Positions 46,801 through 56,826 are shown, numbered from the stretch's first letter. The stretch: DNA of 64,000 bases from Lichina pygmaea (GCA_963422465.1 OY730169.1:1-64000); one strand, 5' to 3'. Numbers and translations: made by a program. The notes: generated by a model from the letters alone, not told the origin.

Positions 46801-47066
46801 TCTTTACTCCAGAAAGTAGGGTGGAGAGATGACAGATTCAGGTTTTTGTTAATAAGAAAAAGAGTTCTACCAATCTCTGGAGAATATAAAGGAAGAAAAG
46901 AAGAAAAAACAGTTGAGGTGCTGGTTTGAAGGTGAGGATTCTTCCAGGGTTCTTGAAGTGCAATAATATCTACTTCTTGAAGAGTTGGGGTTGCTAGAAG
47001 TAGCTCTTGGACTGATTGGCTTTTCTGCACATTGTATTGAAGAAGTGTGAACTTTGTATTCTTCAT
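43824..47066 (-). CDS. LINE L2 ORF2: endonuclease and reverse transcriptase (1080 aa)
   Basis: This encodes the enzyme that nicks target DNA and reverse-transcribes the LINE RNA in place. AP-endonuclease motifs: QYNVQ (10-14), QEPW (38-41), TDSNLHHPDW (145-154) and GSDHRPV (225-231). The RT contains GVPQGSP (643-649) and FADD (678-681). A C-terminal CMC...H.... motif (1008-1024) is the usual CCHC of these elements, but the last ligand is Tyr1024 where L3 has Cys. There is no RNase H. The start codon overlaps the ORF1 stop as ATGA, which suggests coupled translation. The length fits Tad/I-type ORF2 proteins lacking RNase H. Confidence 0.95.
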   Translation of the reverse strand: MKNTKFTLLQYNVQKSQSVQELLLATPTLQEVDIIALQEPWKNPHLQTSTSTVFSSFLPLYSPEIGRTLFLINKNLNLSSLHPTFWSKDFVSLEIHLENTSTSLWVHNLYFTPSSQENYLQASEALLCLLQNTLQAKGQYILLTDSNLHHPDWSKKRRLYSDTAHKFQTLMKNSNLELAIAPFTPTRARSLSHKPCSPIDLSFISSSLSNSLIFSKIALQFFHGSDHRPVLTSLDLDSPRKTWKPERNWKTLDTNLAKQECNNLQLPFHFQDKHEVDEYLEYLNHFLQEIADRCTELQKQSSHSVPWWNQEIQTKVKQERRIRRQVLRGQASQEELEEATKLKKKAVREGKQNTFRKQVHELASSSKFWKLAKWGKSKANKTPDLPLVPDLETQEGLAKSFEEKTKSFSAQFFPEARVPEPSTESHQSTPEIQLSQEVTTEEVEQILNKKKPFTAGGKDKLPNGFLKALGPKFCQAIAVLTSTCWRLEYFPEKFKNAKTVCLRKPGKGIYNQAKAWRPIALLNTTGKLMEAITAARLSKVAEEAKLLPEIQIGFRKGRSTESALFLLTSQVEKVWKEGMVASLLSLDISGAYDRVLPEILQKILERKGIPLWLTSWIFSFCTRRTTTLVFDDSESSSIPIHCGVPQGSPLSPILFLFYISELHETVHSPTTGVSALGFADDTNLLAFGHSLKSNLLKLKNTHLKCLSWAARHGIVFSPEKYEILHFSRRRSDNLQLKLRLGNVILKPKEEVRVLGVYLDAKLHWHKHQRIILQKAQKALSSLSRTSYSTWGFPVLTARLVYTAILRSVLSYAVGIWFNPLRKSSNISSLIIFQNKCLRLIGGAFKATPSFLLESELFLLPLDLYFKFRTACFLSSIQTSSLKDFLDSTFSTISSYASSLRKPLKKCSTISPNWKFTWLSQITTNQASSKKELQILFTKEWENQWEEKKRKGYAGWQVFCQKPHYNNLKLYKELQKAEASLLLQTRTGRIGLASFLFRAGVPDFPTPLCMCGQAEETVKHITSSYSLYSSQRQHALFNPQDFTTIISNPELLQKFLYWFMSLKRLNQFNLAFKLHYSHSNI

Positions 47067-48463
47067 GTAGACATTTCATCTTCAAAGATCTTGAAGGGGT
47101 TGACTGACTGCTTTCCCCCTGTGTTTGTTGATCTTGTAGACAGAATTTGCACTTCTGGAGACCCTCCTCTGAATCTCTCTGAGCTTCTAGTTGGCTCTGT
47201 GGTTTTCCGTCTTTTTCCCCCTGGAAGAGTCTGTATGAAGGGGAAAGTAACTGGAGACTGTGTGACTGGGACAGTGGTAGCAGTGGAGATCTCATACTTC
47301 CCTGGGCGGGAAATCCATGCCTCTCTTGCCTTCTTGACTGCTTCTTGGCGTACTGGGCATGTGCTAGCCCAGGCTGGGTGAGCTCCTTTGCAGTTGCTGC
47401 ATTTTGGCTTTAGCAGTTGCTCAGGGATTTGGCAGGTTCTTCTTTCATGCTGGCCTCCACAGGCACCACATACAGCTTGATTCCTGCACAGGCGAGCTTG
47501 GTGTCCATACCCAAAGCACTTGAAGCATTGTGCCACCACTGTGTTAGCCAGAAAAGGCTCTGCCTCATGCAATCTGTGGCCCAGCACTACTCCACTCTCA
47601 ATTAGAAGATTGGCCTGTTCTGGGGTGGCCAGATCCAGGTGGAGTGAAGTAACTGGTTTCTTTTGAGCTATAGCCTTCTTTGACCAGTAGGCTCTTAGAA
47701 TAGTGATTTGCTTGCTCAGGGATGGGTTGCTGTTCTGGATAGTCTGGCGAGTTTTTTCCAGGTTTTCTGGCTGGATGTCTGTGGTTCTGACTCCATGAAT
47801 CAACACTGGGAATCTCTTGGGTTGGATAGTTGCTTCCTTGGTAAAAATAGCTGATATCCAGGCAGAGTCTTTCTCCAGAAAACTCTTAGTCTCTTGGGTT
47901 TCAGTGTTAATAAGAATGTCCCCTGAGGGAAGTTTTCTCACTGCTCTGACTTGTTTATTATAGGGACTGGGGAGTCTGTCTTGGAGAGCTTGAAAAAGCT
48001 GGATGTGGGTCCTGTTGGCCATATCAGGTGTCTGGTTACCAGGGTGGACAAGAACTTCCTTCAGAATCCTTGGAGCTAGAGGGATTTGAGCTGGGATATG
48101 TTTCTGAACAGCCTGGGCATATGATGGCTTGGATTCTTGCTTGTCTAGCCGCTTGCTAATATTCTCCAGCTCCTGGAAAATCTTGTTGGTCAGACCAGTG
48201 GGGAGAGACTGGGTTTTGGTGGACTGGGCTTCATTAGTACAAGAGTTTTTCTTAATATTCTCCCAGCTTTTCAGTACAGATTCTGGGGTAGCTTGAGTCT
48301 TGAGCCATGAGTCCAGTAGGTTGTAGTCATTCTGGAGAGCTGGATAGGGGGTAGAAGAACTAGGCTGAGTACCAGCAGAACTGGGAGCTGGCATTGTTGG
48401 AGAAGGTGTTATTTTTCTGGTAGTGTTCTGGGAGGAGTCCGGTTTCTTCTTTTTGACAGGCAT
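47063..48463 (-). CDS. LINE L2 ORF1: gag-like RNA-binding protein (466 aa)
   Basis: Gag-like protein that coats the LINE RNA. I start at the ATG of MPVKKKK (48463); the frame is open 14 codons further, but only from a GTG. A basic, Ser/Thr/Pro-rich N-terminus is followed by a short helical stretch, a middle domain and three zinc knuckles (CX2CX4HX4C, CX2CX3HX4C, CX2CX3HX6C) from about residue 313. The tail is Ser/Thr-rich and basic. It is intact and the same length as the L1 ORF1. Confidence 0.93.
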   Translation of the reverse strand: MPVKKKKPDSSQNTTRKITPSPTMPAPSSAGTQPSSSTPYPALQNDYNLLDSWLKTQATPESVLKSWENIKKNSCTNEAQSTKTQSLPTGLTNKIFQELENISKRLDKQESKPSYAQAVQKHIPAQIPLAPRILKEVLVHPGNQTPDMANRTHIQLFQALQDRLPSPYNKQVRAVRKLPSGDILINTETQETKSFLEKDSAWISAIFTKEATIQPKRFPVLIHGVRTTDIQPENLEKTRQTIQNSNPSLSKQITILRAYWSKKAIAQKKPVTSLHLDLATPEQANLLIESGVVLGHRLHEAEPFLANTVVAQCFKCFGYGHQARLCRNQAVCGACGGQHERRTCQIPEQLLKPKCSNCKGAHPAWASTCPVRQEAVKKAREAWISRPGKYEISTATTVPVTQSPVTFPFIQTLPGGKRRKTTEPTRSSERFRGGSPEVQILSTRSTNTGGKQSVNPFKIFEDEMST

Positions 48464-49096
48464 AGGGTAGGTAACCTGCACAGTGGGTTGTTCACAAAGG
48501 GTCACCTGGTTCCTAGCAGTAATTGCACAATCCTGGGACTACTCCCCAAGACTGTACTTTCCTGGGCAGTCTTTTCCAACTAGACTCTAGGGAAATCTGG
48601 CTGTATTAACTCAAGCTGGAGACCACACCCCTTGCCTGAGCTTTCCTAGAGTTTTTCAACTCTACCAGCACTAGAGGCAAGCTCTAAACTATTTCTCTTA
48701 TCCTGGGAGCCCTGATCTCCTTGATGCTAGATGTTTCTCTTGAGAGAAGTTCAAGCTGTTATCTGTCTGACTGGGAGTACTTGCTCAATCCTGGGACCAC
48801 ACCCCAAGACTGAGTGTTCCTAGGTAATTGGGGCCTGTCCCCAGTCTTTCAGAATCCCACTGGCCACTCTCTGCCTTGTTATAGATAGTCTGTTGGTTGT
48901 TGAAGATGAAGATCGAAGATTCAGAGATCACAACTTTTGACAAACAAGCTGGGTTACCCAAAGTGATGGGTTTTCACCTTAAGGTTTTGGTGGTTCCCAA
49001 CAGATACTTGCTTGGTTTCCAGAACTTCTGACAAAGTCCGGTGATTATCAGAAGTGATGGTCCTTGAACGTAGTGGTACTAGGAAGAGTTTTTTTG
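48464..49096 (-). promoter_or_regulatory. 5' UTR / internal promoter region of LINE L2
   Basis: 633 bp, matching 1915-2543 of L1 and carrying the same three degenerate 50-bp repeats in reverse. It begins (minus strand) with a run of A followed by ctcttcctagtacc, directly after the target duplication, which fixes the true 5' end of this LINE. Confidence 0.6.
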
Positions 49097-49803
49097 AAGA
49101 GTTGGCAGAAGTGGCACGCAACTGGTTGTCCTGCAGCTGGCATTCCTCAACAAGCTTCTGATAGCTGATGTCCTTGAGGTTGATGCTGACAAGCTGCTTG
49201 GCAAGCTCTTCAGAGACAGCGCATCAAAGATGGCACTTCAAGGCCTTGTTGTTGAAGCCTGTGCGTGGAGTATACTGATTGAACTCTGTGAAGAACTCAG
49301 CAAAGGAACAGTTGGCCTGACACAAGGTGATGAGCTTTCTCTGAGCTAGGAAGTCTGGGTCTGGGTTGGAGAAGGTGTTCCGGAGATCTTGGACAATGTT
49401 GTGCCAGTCAATGTACTGGCCAGCTGTGATCTTAGCTGAGATGTAGGACTGCGCAGTGCCAGTCGTGCGTGAAAAGACATACACAATCCGCGATGTTTCT
49501 GTGGAGTACCGGTCAGCGTTGAGCGTCATCTTGAGTGACAGTGATGTGATGAAGCTCTCAAGCTTCTCATGCATGATTTCCGTGTTTCCGCCATCGCCAC
49601 TGAAGATCTCTGGGTCAACAGTGCGTTCGGACTTGGACTTGGGAGTGGTGTTGGTAGCTTGAATTCGCATGAACTCTGCAAACATGTTGTGAAGGAACTC
49701 GTCATTTCCAGCAACTGGCATGGCTTGGTCTGGTTGTTGAGACATGACAAGGACGTGAACATGGCTTGGTGAAGTGTGTTATGGTTGGGTAGATCTTTCG
49801 TAG

Positions 49804-50122
49804 TGTGACAAGGCAATGGCAGAGCAGAACTCAAGCCTAACTGATTCAGTAACCTTGACCTGACTTGGCTTGAGACTTGAGACTTGGATTGATGTACAAG
49901 ATGAAAGACAAGGAAGGAAAAGAGAAAAGAAGAAGAGAAGAAGCTGGGGGAGCAGGAGAAGTTCTTATAGGCAGGGGATCAGGCAACAGCGGAGCAAACA
50001 GGCAAACAGTGCAGATGGGACTTCCCGGCAACAGCGGAGCATACAGGCAAACAGTGCAGATGGGACTTCCCGGCAAGGTGCGTGACTTGTGCCAGATATG
50101 CAACTGGGCCAGAACCGTGACA
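49804..50122 (-). repeat. 5' LTR of B2
   Basis: 319 bp, the same length as its partner at 31086-31404. It retains more CpGs than that partner. The flanking ggtat is at 50123-50127. Confidence 0.92.
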
Positions 50123-50925
50123 GGTATCATGTGTGGGGTGAGCTCTAGCTCTAGCCCTAGCTCTAGCATCATGTGAGGCACAAGACTGACTATCATGTGA
50201 GGCACAAGACTAACTGATCATGACATATACACTTCTCTAGATTTTTGTAGTGTTGTTGAGAAGCTATAGTAGTTGTCACTTACAGAACAGATTCTTGACA
50301 ACATCAATTTGAAACACCTGCAACTCCACAACTAGATAGACAAGTGATAATTTTTATATGCCTATCTGATTCCTCTACTCTTCTACTATCATCCCTGATG
50401 CTACACTCTCCCAGATTCTGCTGGTATTGTTGAGTAACTACTGTAGCTACTATAGCCATGTTAGCTACTATAGAAACTTGAGTCATCCACTTCACTTCTC
50501 TCAGACATGTGATCTTTTAGTCACTCTTCCTTGTTTTGTAGATATATTACTTTCATGGGTTGTAAAAAAGCCTGCAACTTTAGAAATGAGTGTAGAAGTA
50601 GAGGAATCAAATAAGCCAGTTACATTTTCATGTAGATATTGTGTTGTGGAATTATAGGCATTGCAGTTGATTCTATCAAGAAAATCTTTTATACCACCAA
50701 TACTTTCATTCTGGCGTAAGACACCTCTCTGGATAGAGAGGTGTTCCGGATGTACCGGAGGTGCGGGAGGAGAGGGTGTAGCCCCCTGTGGCACAGGTAT
50801 ACATCAATCTTGTCTGAGAACACCAAGCTCCCAGTACACCACCTGTTTTTGCTGACAAGACCAAGAACTCTCAAAAACCACCTCTAATCCAGATAAGGAA
50901 GTGGACCACCCAGGACAGCCAGATG
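50123..50925. other. Interval between B2 and the chitin synthase gene
   Basis: About 800 bp. The left part holds small tandem repeats: an agctctagctctagc run (50140-50167) and two copies of an atcatgtgaggcacaagact unit (50167-50215). The middle is AT-rich and CpG-poor like 28427-31085, to which it was joined before B2 arrived. A minus-strand frame at 50501-50794 has no ATG start and no recognisable motif. The last 130 bp are likely the 3' flank of the chitin synthase gene. Confidence 0.5.
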
Positions 50926-53900
50926 TCATTTGCGGCTGAAGATCGTGCTTCCACCGACACTACTCAACTTGGAGCTAACCTTCGAGGAGCCACGACTGAG
51001 CCAGGTTGGCATTTGAATCCATCGAGGGTTGATCTTAAGCTTGCCATCAACAACAGCATGGATGAAGTTGAGCACGCCGAAGGCGGACGAGCCGAGGGCG
51101 CGGAACAGAGCCACGGCGGCGACAGCCCACAGGATGAACTTAAGATAGAAGTTGTTGCCAACATCGGTACGGCTGTAAGCCTCGCTGACGGCCATGGCAA
51201 GGATCGCGTTGGCGATCATCCACACAGTCACCATGTAGGTGCGGACGGCGCGGTAATAGTCCTCCTGCATCTGAGCCTCGCTGAGATCTTCCTTGGGCAC
51301 GTCGAGACGGTCACGAAGATTCCTCAGCGCTTCGTCATATCCCGAGTCGATGTCAAGCTGCTCCGAGGGCATCTCGAGCTCGACGACGTTGCCCTTGCCG
51401 GACACGGCCGCCCCGAGATCGGTGTGTATGACGTTGTCGCCTTTGGTGCCCCACGTGACGTCGTGTGTGTTGCAGAAGGCGTAAACCTGCAGGGTGCAGA
51501 TGTAGCTGGGTAACATGGCAAAGTATTGCGCCGACGACGTGAACATGTGCCATGGGTCGAGGTACAGGAAGCTCATGAGAAAGTAGAGGCCCAGGGTGGA
51601 TGCCGTCGAGATGATGAGATTTGTGAAGACGTTGTTGCCGATGCTCAGATCGACTTTGGGATCTCCGAGCTGCTTTATGACGATGTACAGCGCACTGAAG
51701 GTGGTGTATGTCATGATCACCGAGTACACGATCATGCTGGACATGTACATCTTCTTTGCCCTAACCTAGACGTCAGCGTTGCAAGGCCACAGGCGCCACA
51801 TGGGTAAGCCATACCCTTGTGGTCGATTCCCCATCGAGAGAATGAACTGCGTGCAGATCAGCAGAACGCAGGCGAAACGTAGGATCGTGAAGATGTAGAG
51901 ACCGATCCGGTGCCCAAACGGATCAAGTCTCTGGTCGGCGAGCGAGCCGGCGATGAAGTAGAAGGTGAGATAGAAATTGGCCTTCTCTATGTCAGTGCCG
52001 TCTCCTAGCATTCTCGCCTCCTGAGAATAAGAAGCAGAGGAAGAAGTGCGCTTACCAGGGAGAAGTAGGTGAACATGAGATTGACGGCTTGATAGACAAA
52101 TTCGATGTGCAACAAGACTTTTCTCACGATGGTATGATCCGTAGCCCATATCTGACGAAAGTGGATGAGCGAGTACACGGCGGCAAAGAAGGCACCGTTG
52201 AGCCATCTTCGTCGTTGCGAGACAAACTCTGGAACAGCATCTACCAGTATCACCCCAGTGTCAGATGCCGGCATGACTAGATGACCCTGAGCAAGGGAAC
52301 AGGGGAGAAGACCCACCTGGCACGTCCGTTTCGCCGGTCGCGCTCTTGACGTACTTAAGCACCCAGCGTTCGTTCCGCTTGGCCACAAGCTCCCAGCAGA
52401 GGATTCGGTCCTCGGCGAGATACATGTTCGCCGTGAAGACGTCCGCGTCCTGGCCCTTGAGCGTCTCGCCCTTGAAGTACTGGCTCAACGGCCCGTGGCC
52501 GGTGTCGTCATTCTGCAGTGCGTGGAACCGATAGGCGCTCAAGGCCCCTGGCAACACGGTGATGTAGCCGAAGACCGACTCCAGTGGCTTGTCGAGGATG
52601 TTGGACATCTTGTACTCAAAGTTCTGCGAGGCGACGAGCGGGTTCAGCAGCCCGAGCCATCCCTTACCCTTGCCCGCCACGATCTCGCCGCAGGCACCGG
52701 CCACGTTGGAGTCGGTATCGAAGGCCTTCCACAGGTGGTACAGCGAGTTCGTGCCCGCCTTCGTGCCGACATCCAGCAAGATGCAGACGTTCGGGTTGAG
52801 AGCGCGGCCCAAGGCGTTGAAGAACCATCGGTGCGAGTTGAGCTTCTTTTGGTTCTTCTCCTTGAGGCAGAAGATCATCTGGCATGGCACGATGCCCTTC
52901 TCGGCGCCCTTGAACTTGAGGTCCGCATCGAGCGACACCTGTGTCGTGTACTCGTACACGTGCGCCGTCACTTCGCGTTTGTTGACCAAGTTCTTGGCGA
53001 TGCCATCCTGGTAGACACCCATCGCGGCCAGCGCATCCAGCGTGCGAGGGTGGACCTTGTGTCGACCGTCAGACACGATACAGACCACGATCTTCTGCCA
53101 CCCGTCCTTGCCCCAGGTGCGTGACTTTAGGCGCGAGCAGAAGTGCGAGATGTTCCTCATCACTGCATGCATCGTCCGGGTGAAGGCCACCTCGTTCTCA
53201 TTGTACATGGTGACGCAGATGAACAGCTCCGTCTCCCGCGTCGTCACGCCAATATTTTGCCGCAGCTTGTAGCCTTGCGAGACGAAGTCGTCCGGATCGC
53301 ACGTCACGGCGGTGTAGCGCATGTGCGTGAACTCGACCTCGTCTCGCCTCGGCAGAAAGCTGTAAAGGATGGTTGGGATCTTGCACTCGAGGATCAGCTT
53401 GCCGTTGATGAGTCGGACCTCCTTCTTGGTCATTAGCGCCTGTCGGGCCCCTCGCCGCTCCTGCTTGCCCAGCGGGGCGGGGCCGTAATGCATCTCGTAG
53501 TCATTCCAGTCCAATTCTTCCGCAACGGTCGATGCCGATTGAAACGACGTCATCGACTTCAAGCTCGCCCTTGGGTTCGCGCTAGACGGGGCAAAGACGT
53601 CGTCGTTGTCGCGATTGTCTACGGCGTCATCGTTGGTAGGAATGGTAGCCTCATCGTCCCTCGAGCTGCTTGATCGCCGCGCTGGTCCGCCTGACGTTGG
53701 GAAAAGAGGAGCAGGCGGCAGAGGTCGCTGCGGAGACCGAGTATACCTCGACGACGGTGTTCCCGGCCTCGGGCTGCCATTGATATCCGCCGGCTCGTAG
53801 GGGATGCTTGATGGGGGCCGCCTCGGCAACTCGGCCGACGATCGGGAAGGTGTCCATGAGCGTGTCGGTGATACGCGCCCCGGGATCACCGAAGCATACG

Positions 53901-54326
53901 GTATGCTTGCCGCTGGTGCCGCGAATGCCACCGACGACGTTCTTGAAAGTGGGATCGAGGTGGTTGATGCGTTATGAGGTCGAAGTGGAGAGGGCGGCCT
54001 GCAAGAAAGCATAGTCAGATAGGGGCTACTGATCAAAGTGGGCTGAAGGTTCGATCGATATGCACGCAGTTACCCAGCCGCCGTCATCACTCTCAGGAGT
54101 GGATGTCGTCGAGGGTTTGCGCGCATGATGACAGATGCGAATGATATACAACTCACCTTATCGGCTCTGGTTCGTCTCGGGGAGGCAAGAGTCGAGCTGT
54201 TGCAGGGATCCGAGCGAGATTGGTAGGTGTGCCACCGTCTTCCTCTACCACATCTGGGTCATACAGCGCGACATCTGCATAGTTGGGCGGAGGAAGCTCG
54301 CGCGACGGCGTATGAGGCGGCTCCAT
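50926..54326 (-). CDS. chsB: Class III chitin synthase, five exons, 1012 aa
   Basis: Plasma-membrane glycosyltransferase that polymerises UDP-GlcNAc into cell-wall chitin. Exons (minus): 54157-54326, 53998-52317, 52240-52056, 51981-51815 and 51760-50926, with introns of 158, 76, 74 and 54 nt. All junctions are GT-AG and keep frame. The N-terminal 190 residues are Pro/Ser-rich and disordered. The catalytic domain has EDR (586-588) and QRRRW (626-630), and LDVGT further upstream. Several transmembrane helices follow, then the [12 protein letters not shown] motif. Words such as [14 protein letters not shown] and [18 protein letters not shown] match class III enzymes (Aspergillus ChsB/ChsG, Neurospora CHS-1), which are confined to filamentous fungi. 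The start is the first in-frame ATG ([11 protein letters not shown]). The C-terminus faces the retrotransposon block, about 800 bp away. The gene looks functional. Confidence 0.95.
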
Positions 54327-55474
54327 CGAAGAGCGACGCGAAGACTTGTTAGAACGACAATTCAAGCTCAATCGATGACGGATGTTCTGTGTGAAGTAGC
54401 AGAAGAGAGATCAAGCAGGTATCTTGATAAGCCTTCATGCGACAGCTAGCATCTGCAAAGGATGCGACACCAACTCCGAAAGCATGGCGCTAGGATATAA
54501 CAGTGATACCGGGAAGCCGACATTTGTTGTGGGCGTCGCAATCGCACCACGTTACCACGACAACCGGTTGGATACCAATCGGAAATATGTTCTTCCGAAC
54601 CCTTCCCTTCAACACGCGCATATTCTTACGTAATAATTCTACGGGCAATTACTCTATGTACCATGCCCCCCTTCTTTCTTCCATGCCCCCCTCGATCCCG
54701 TGTCTCACCTAGCTAAGCGAGGTACTTGCTGTTCCCGACAGTTCCTGTAGTGATTGAAGTATCTGTCTAAATTTAATTTGGCGGTACGTACTGTACGTAT
54801 CTTCTTTTCTTCCATACCCCCCTCTACCCTGGTACTTCGTTTACCACTGAAATGTCATACAGATCAAAGTACCAGCCAAATTCAGAGTTGACCGAGTATG
54901 CGAGGCGACAGCAACAGCGATGATGACAGTGACGATGACAGCGACAACGACAACGACAACGACAGCGACGACCACAGCGACAACTATAGCGACGACCACA
55001 GCGACGACGAAAGTGACAGTGACGATGACAGTGAGGGGACAGCGACGGTGACAGTGACGAGGGGACGGAGAGGAGGACAATGCTAGTACTTCAGTTTGTA
55101 TGGTCATTTGTGTGGTGTTGTAAGTATCTCATCAGTATAGCTTTAAGCTTGAAGGATACATTGGTCTGTATCAGTGTTGAAGTAGTAGACCAAGTGCCTC
55201 GCTTAGCTAGGTGAGACACGGGATCGAGGGGGGCATGGAAGAAAGAAGGGGGGCATGGTACGTAAATAGAAACGTGCATCGAGGGGGGCATCAGAGTAAT
55301 TGTCCGATAATTCTATAGCTCTTCCCACGATCAGGTGGACTGAACCTGGCACCTGGTTCAACTGTCCTTCCGTTCTGTACATACGTACAGAAGTAATTAT
55401 CTGCGTTATCAACAGCTGTTTCGAGATTTCAGTTTCTTCACTTTACAGGAGTGCACAGTGCATCGTCCCATGCC
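54327..55474. other. Divergent intergenic region between chitin synthase and aminopeptidase
   Basis: 1.15 kb holding both promoters. It contains a 64-bp perfect inverted repeat (listed separately), GTAC-rich stretches (for example ggcggtacgtactgtacg near 54780) and, at about 54900-55060, a degenerate GAC/AGC array that would read as Asp/Ser if translated. I see no additional gene. Confidence 0.6.
54659..55260. repeat. Element bounded by 64-bp perfect inverted repeats (MITE-like)
   Basis: 54659-54722 and 55197-55260 are perfect reverse complements over 64 bp, separated by 474 bp. Shorter outer matches (caattactct near 54646 and agagtaattg near 55292) suggest the ends extend to about 54640 and 55305, with a small insertion on the right. 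There is no transposase inside and no clear target duplication. A non-autonomous DNA transposon or a hairpin-RNA locus are both possible. Confidence 0.6.
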
Positions 55475-56826
55475 ATGAAGCTTGGCTACTTCTTTGCGAT
55501 TCATTCTTTTACGTTAACTTGTAGTGCCATCTCATCATCCCCTGAGGTAGGCGTCAACGGCAAACGTGACAGTCGGACACAGATTACCCTCGGCTGCTCG
55601 CAGCCTGAAGCGCGATTGATTGAGCTGTCTCCTGGTCAGACTCGATGGGTGCTGGAGCAGGAGAAATGGGCACTGAAAAGAGTATGCCTGGCATCAACTT
55701 TCTGCAACACTCGGGGTCGAGTCTGATCGCCACCTACGAGCTAATCTTGTCTCTAGCAGGAGGTGAATTTCATGGACATCACAGACGCACCACACCTTGG
55801 CAAACAATCTACGGCGTACACCGCTCGACAGGCCGTGCTCTTTCCCAATCAGACTGCCTTTCGAGATAATGTTACCGATCGGCTGAATGACCTGAATACA
55901 TCGGGCATGAAGGAGAACCTCCAGGGGCTGACCTCGTTCCACACTCGTTACTACAAGTCTCGGTGGGGACGGGAGTCGGCCAAATGGCTCCTTGGAAAGA
56001 TCAACGACACGATTGTCGACGCTGGCGCTGATCAGCGCGGGGTCGATGTCCGCACCTTTGAGCATCCCTGGGGCCAGCCAAGTCTGATCGTAACAGTTCC
56101 GGGCCAAAGCAACAAGACCGTCGTTATCGGGGCGCACCAGGACAGTATCAACTTATACTTTCCGTCAATTATGCCCGCGCCGGGCGCGGATGATGACGGT
56201 AGTGGCACTGTCACGATCCTAGAAGCCTTACGTGTGCTGCTTCAGGCACCCGAAGTTCTCGGCGGCGATGCTGAGAACACCGTCGAGTTCCACTGGTACT
56301 CCGCCGAGGAAGGAGGCCTGCTCGGGAGTCAGGCGATCTTCTCACAGTACGAGGAACAGGGGCGAGACGTTCGGGCGATGCTGCAGCAGGACATGACCGG
56401 CTACGTGCAAAAGACACTCGAGGCCGGCGAACCTGAGTCGGTAAGTGTCATCACCGACTTCGTGGACCAGGGCTTGACTGAATTCATCAAGACGGTCATC
56501 GAGACGGTAAGAAGCAGTCCCGCCCCTGGGGTCGGCGAGTGAGTAGTTGCGAGCCCGGTGCTGACTGTTGTACGTCTTGGTTCTTACTGTAGTACTGTGA
56601 CATTCCGTACGTCTTGACCAAATGTGGTTACGCATGCTCGGATCACGCTTCGGCGTCCAAAGCGGGATACCCTAGCGCCTTCGTAATCGAGTCGGACTTC
56701 AAGTACTCGGACACCTACATCCACTCAGCCGCCGACACGATTGATCGTCTCAGCTTTGATCACATGCTTCAGCATGCTAAGCTGACACTTGGCCTGGCTT
56801 ACGAGCTGGCTTTTGCTAAGCTCTAG
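55475..56826 (+). CDS. Secreted M28 leucine aminopeptidase, three exons, 395 aa
   Basis: Zinc exopeptidase that removes N-terminal residues from peptides outside the cell; it resembles fungal LAP1 (M28E). Exons are 55475-55681, 55760-56506 and 56593-56826, with introns of 78 and 86 nt (GT-AG, both phase 0). The N-terminus MKLGYFF is followed by a hydrophobic run that fits a signal peptide, then a propeptide-like stretch ending near [10 protein letters not shown]. Zinc ligands: H195 (GAHQDS), the Asp cluster near 213-215 (GADDDGSG), E252/E253 (SAEE), D280 (QQDMTGY) and H336 (CSDHASA). Nearby cysteines (320, 329, 333) could form the usual disulphide. Several N-glycosylation sequons are present. 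The length matches the family. The ATG at 55475 is preferred because the frame above it lacks an ATG. Confidence 0.92.

Larger units (their letters stand above)
43650..49096 (-). mobile_element. LINE copy L2, full length with both ORFs open
   Basis: Complete 5447-bp Tad1-like LINE on the minus strand inside B2, with a 13-bp duplication aagagttggcaga (43637-43649 / 49097-49109). It has a 5' UTR (48464-49096), ORF1 (47063-48463), ORF2 (43824-47066) and a 3' UTR with ATCAA-type tail (43650-43823). Neither ORF is interrupted. It is nearly identical to L1 in protein sequence, so it is recent and could be competent, subject to the Tyr in its C-terminal zinc motif. Confidence 0.95.
31086..50122 (-). 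mobile_element. B2, family B Ty3/gypsy chromovirus, split by L3, A3 and L2 (broken)
   Basis: LTRs 31086-31404 and 49804-50122 (319 bp each) flanked by ggtat (31081-31085 and 50123-50127). Its own sequence occupies 31086-31910, 33634-33799, 40261-43649 and 49110-50122. The rest is L3 (31911-33621), A3 (33800-40255) and L2 (43650-49096) with their duplications. Parts match B1: gag near 49745-49110 and 43650-43400, protease near 43200, RT near 42100-42500, RNase H near 41500-41900, integrase near 40400-41100 and chromodomain near 31450-31600. It is broken many times, more than B1, and rich in CpG losses. The LTRs carry a 45-bp tandem duplication that B1 lacks. Confidence 0.93.

Noticed and set aside
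50923-51513. 196-codon plus-strand ORF
   Set aside because: Shadow of the last chitin synthase exon.
52495-53124. 209-codon plus-strand ORF
   Set aside because: Antisense to the catalytic exon of chitin synthase, with no motif of its own.
54898-55086. 62-codon Asp/Ser-rich ORF as a gene
   Set aside because: It is the translation of a degenerate trinucleotide array, with no support for transcription or conservation.
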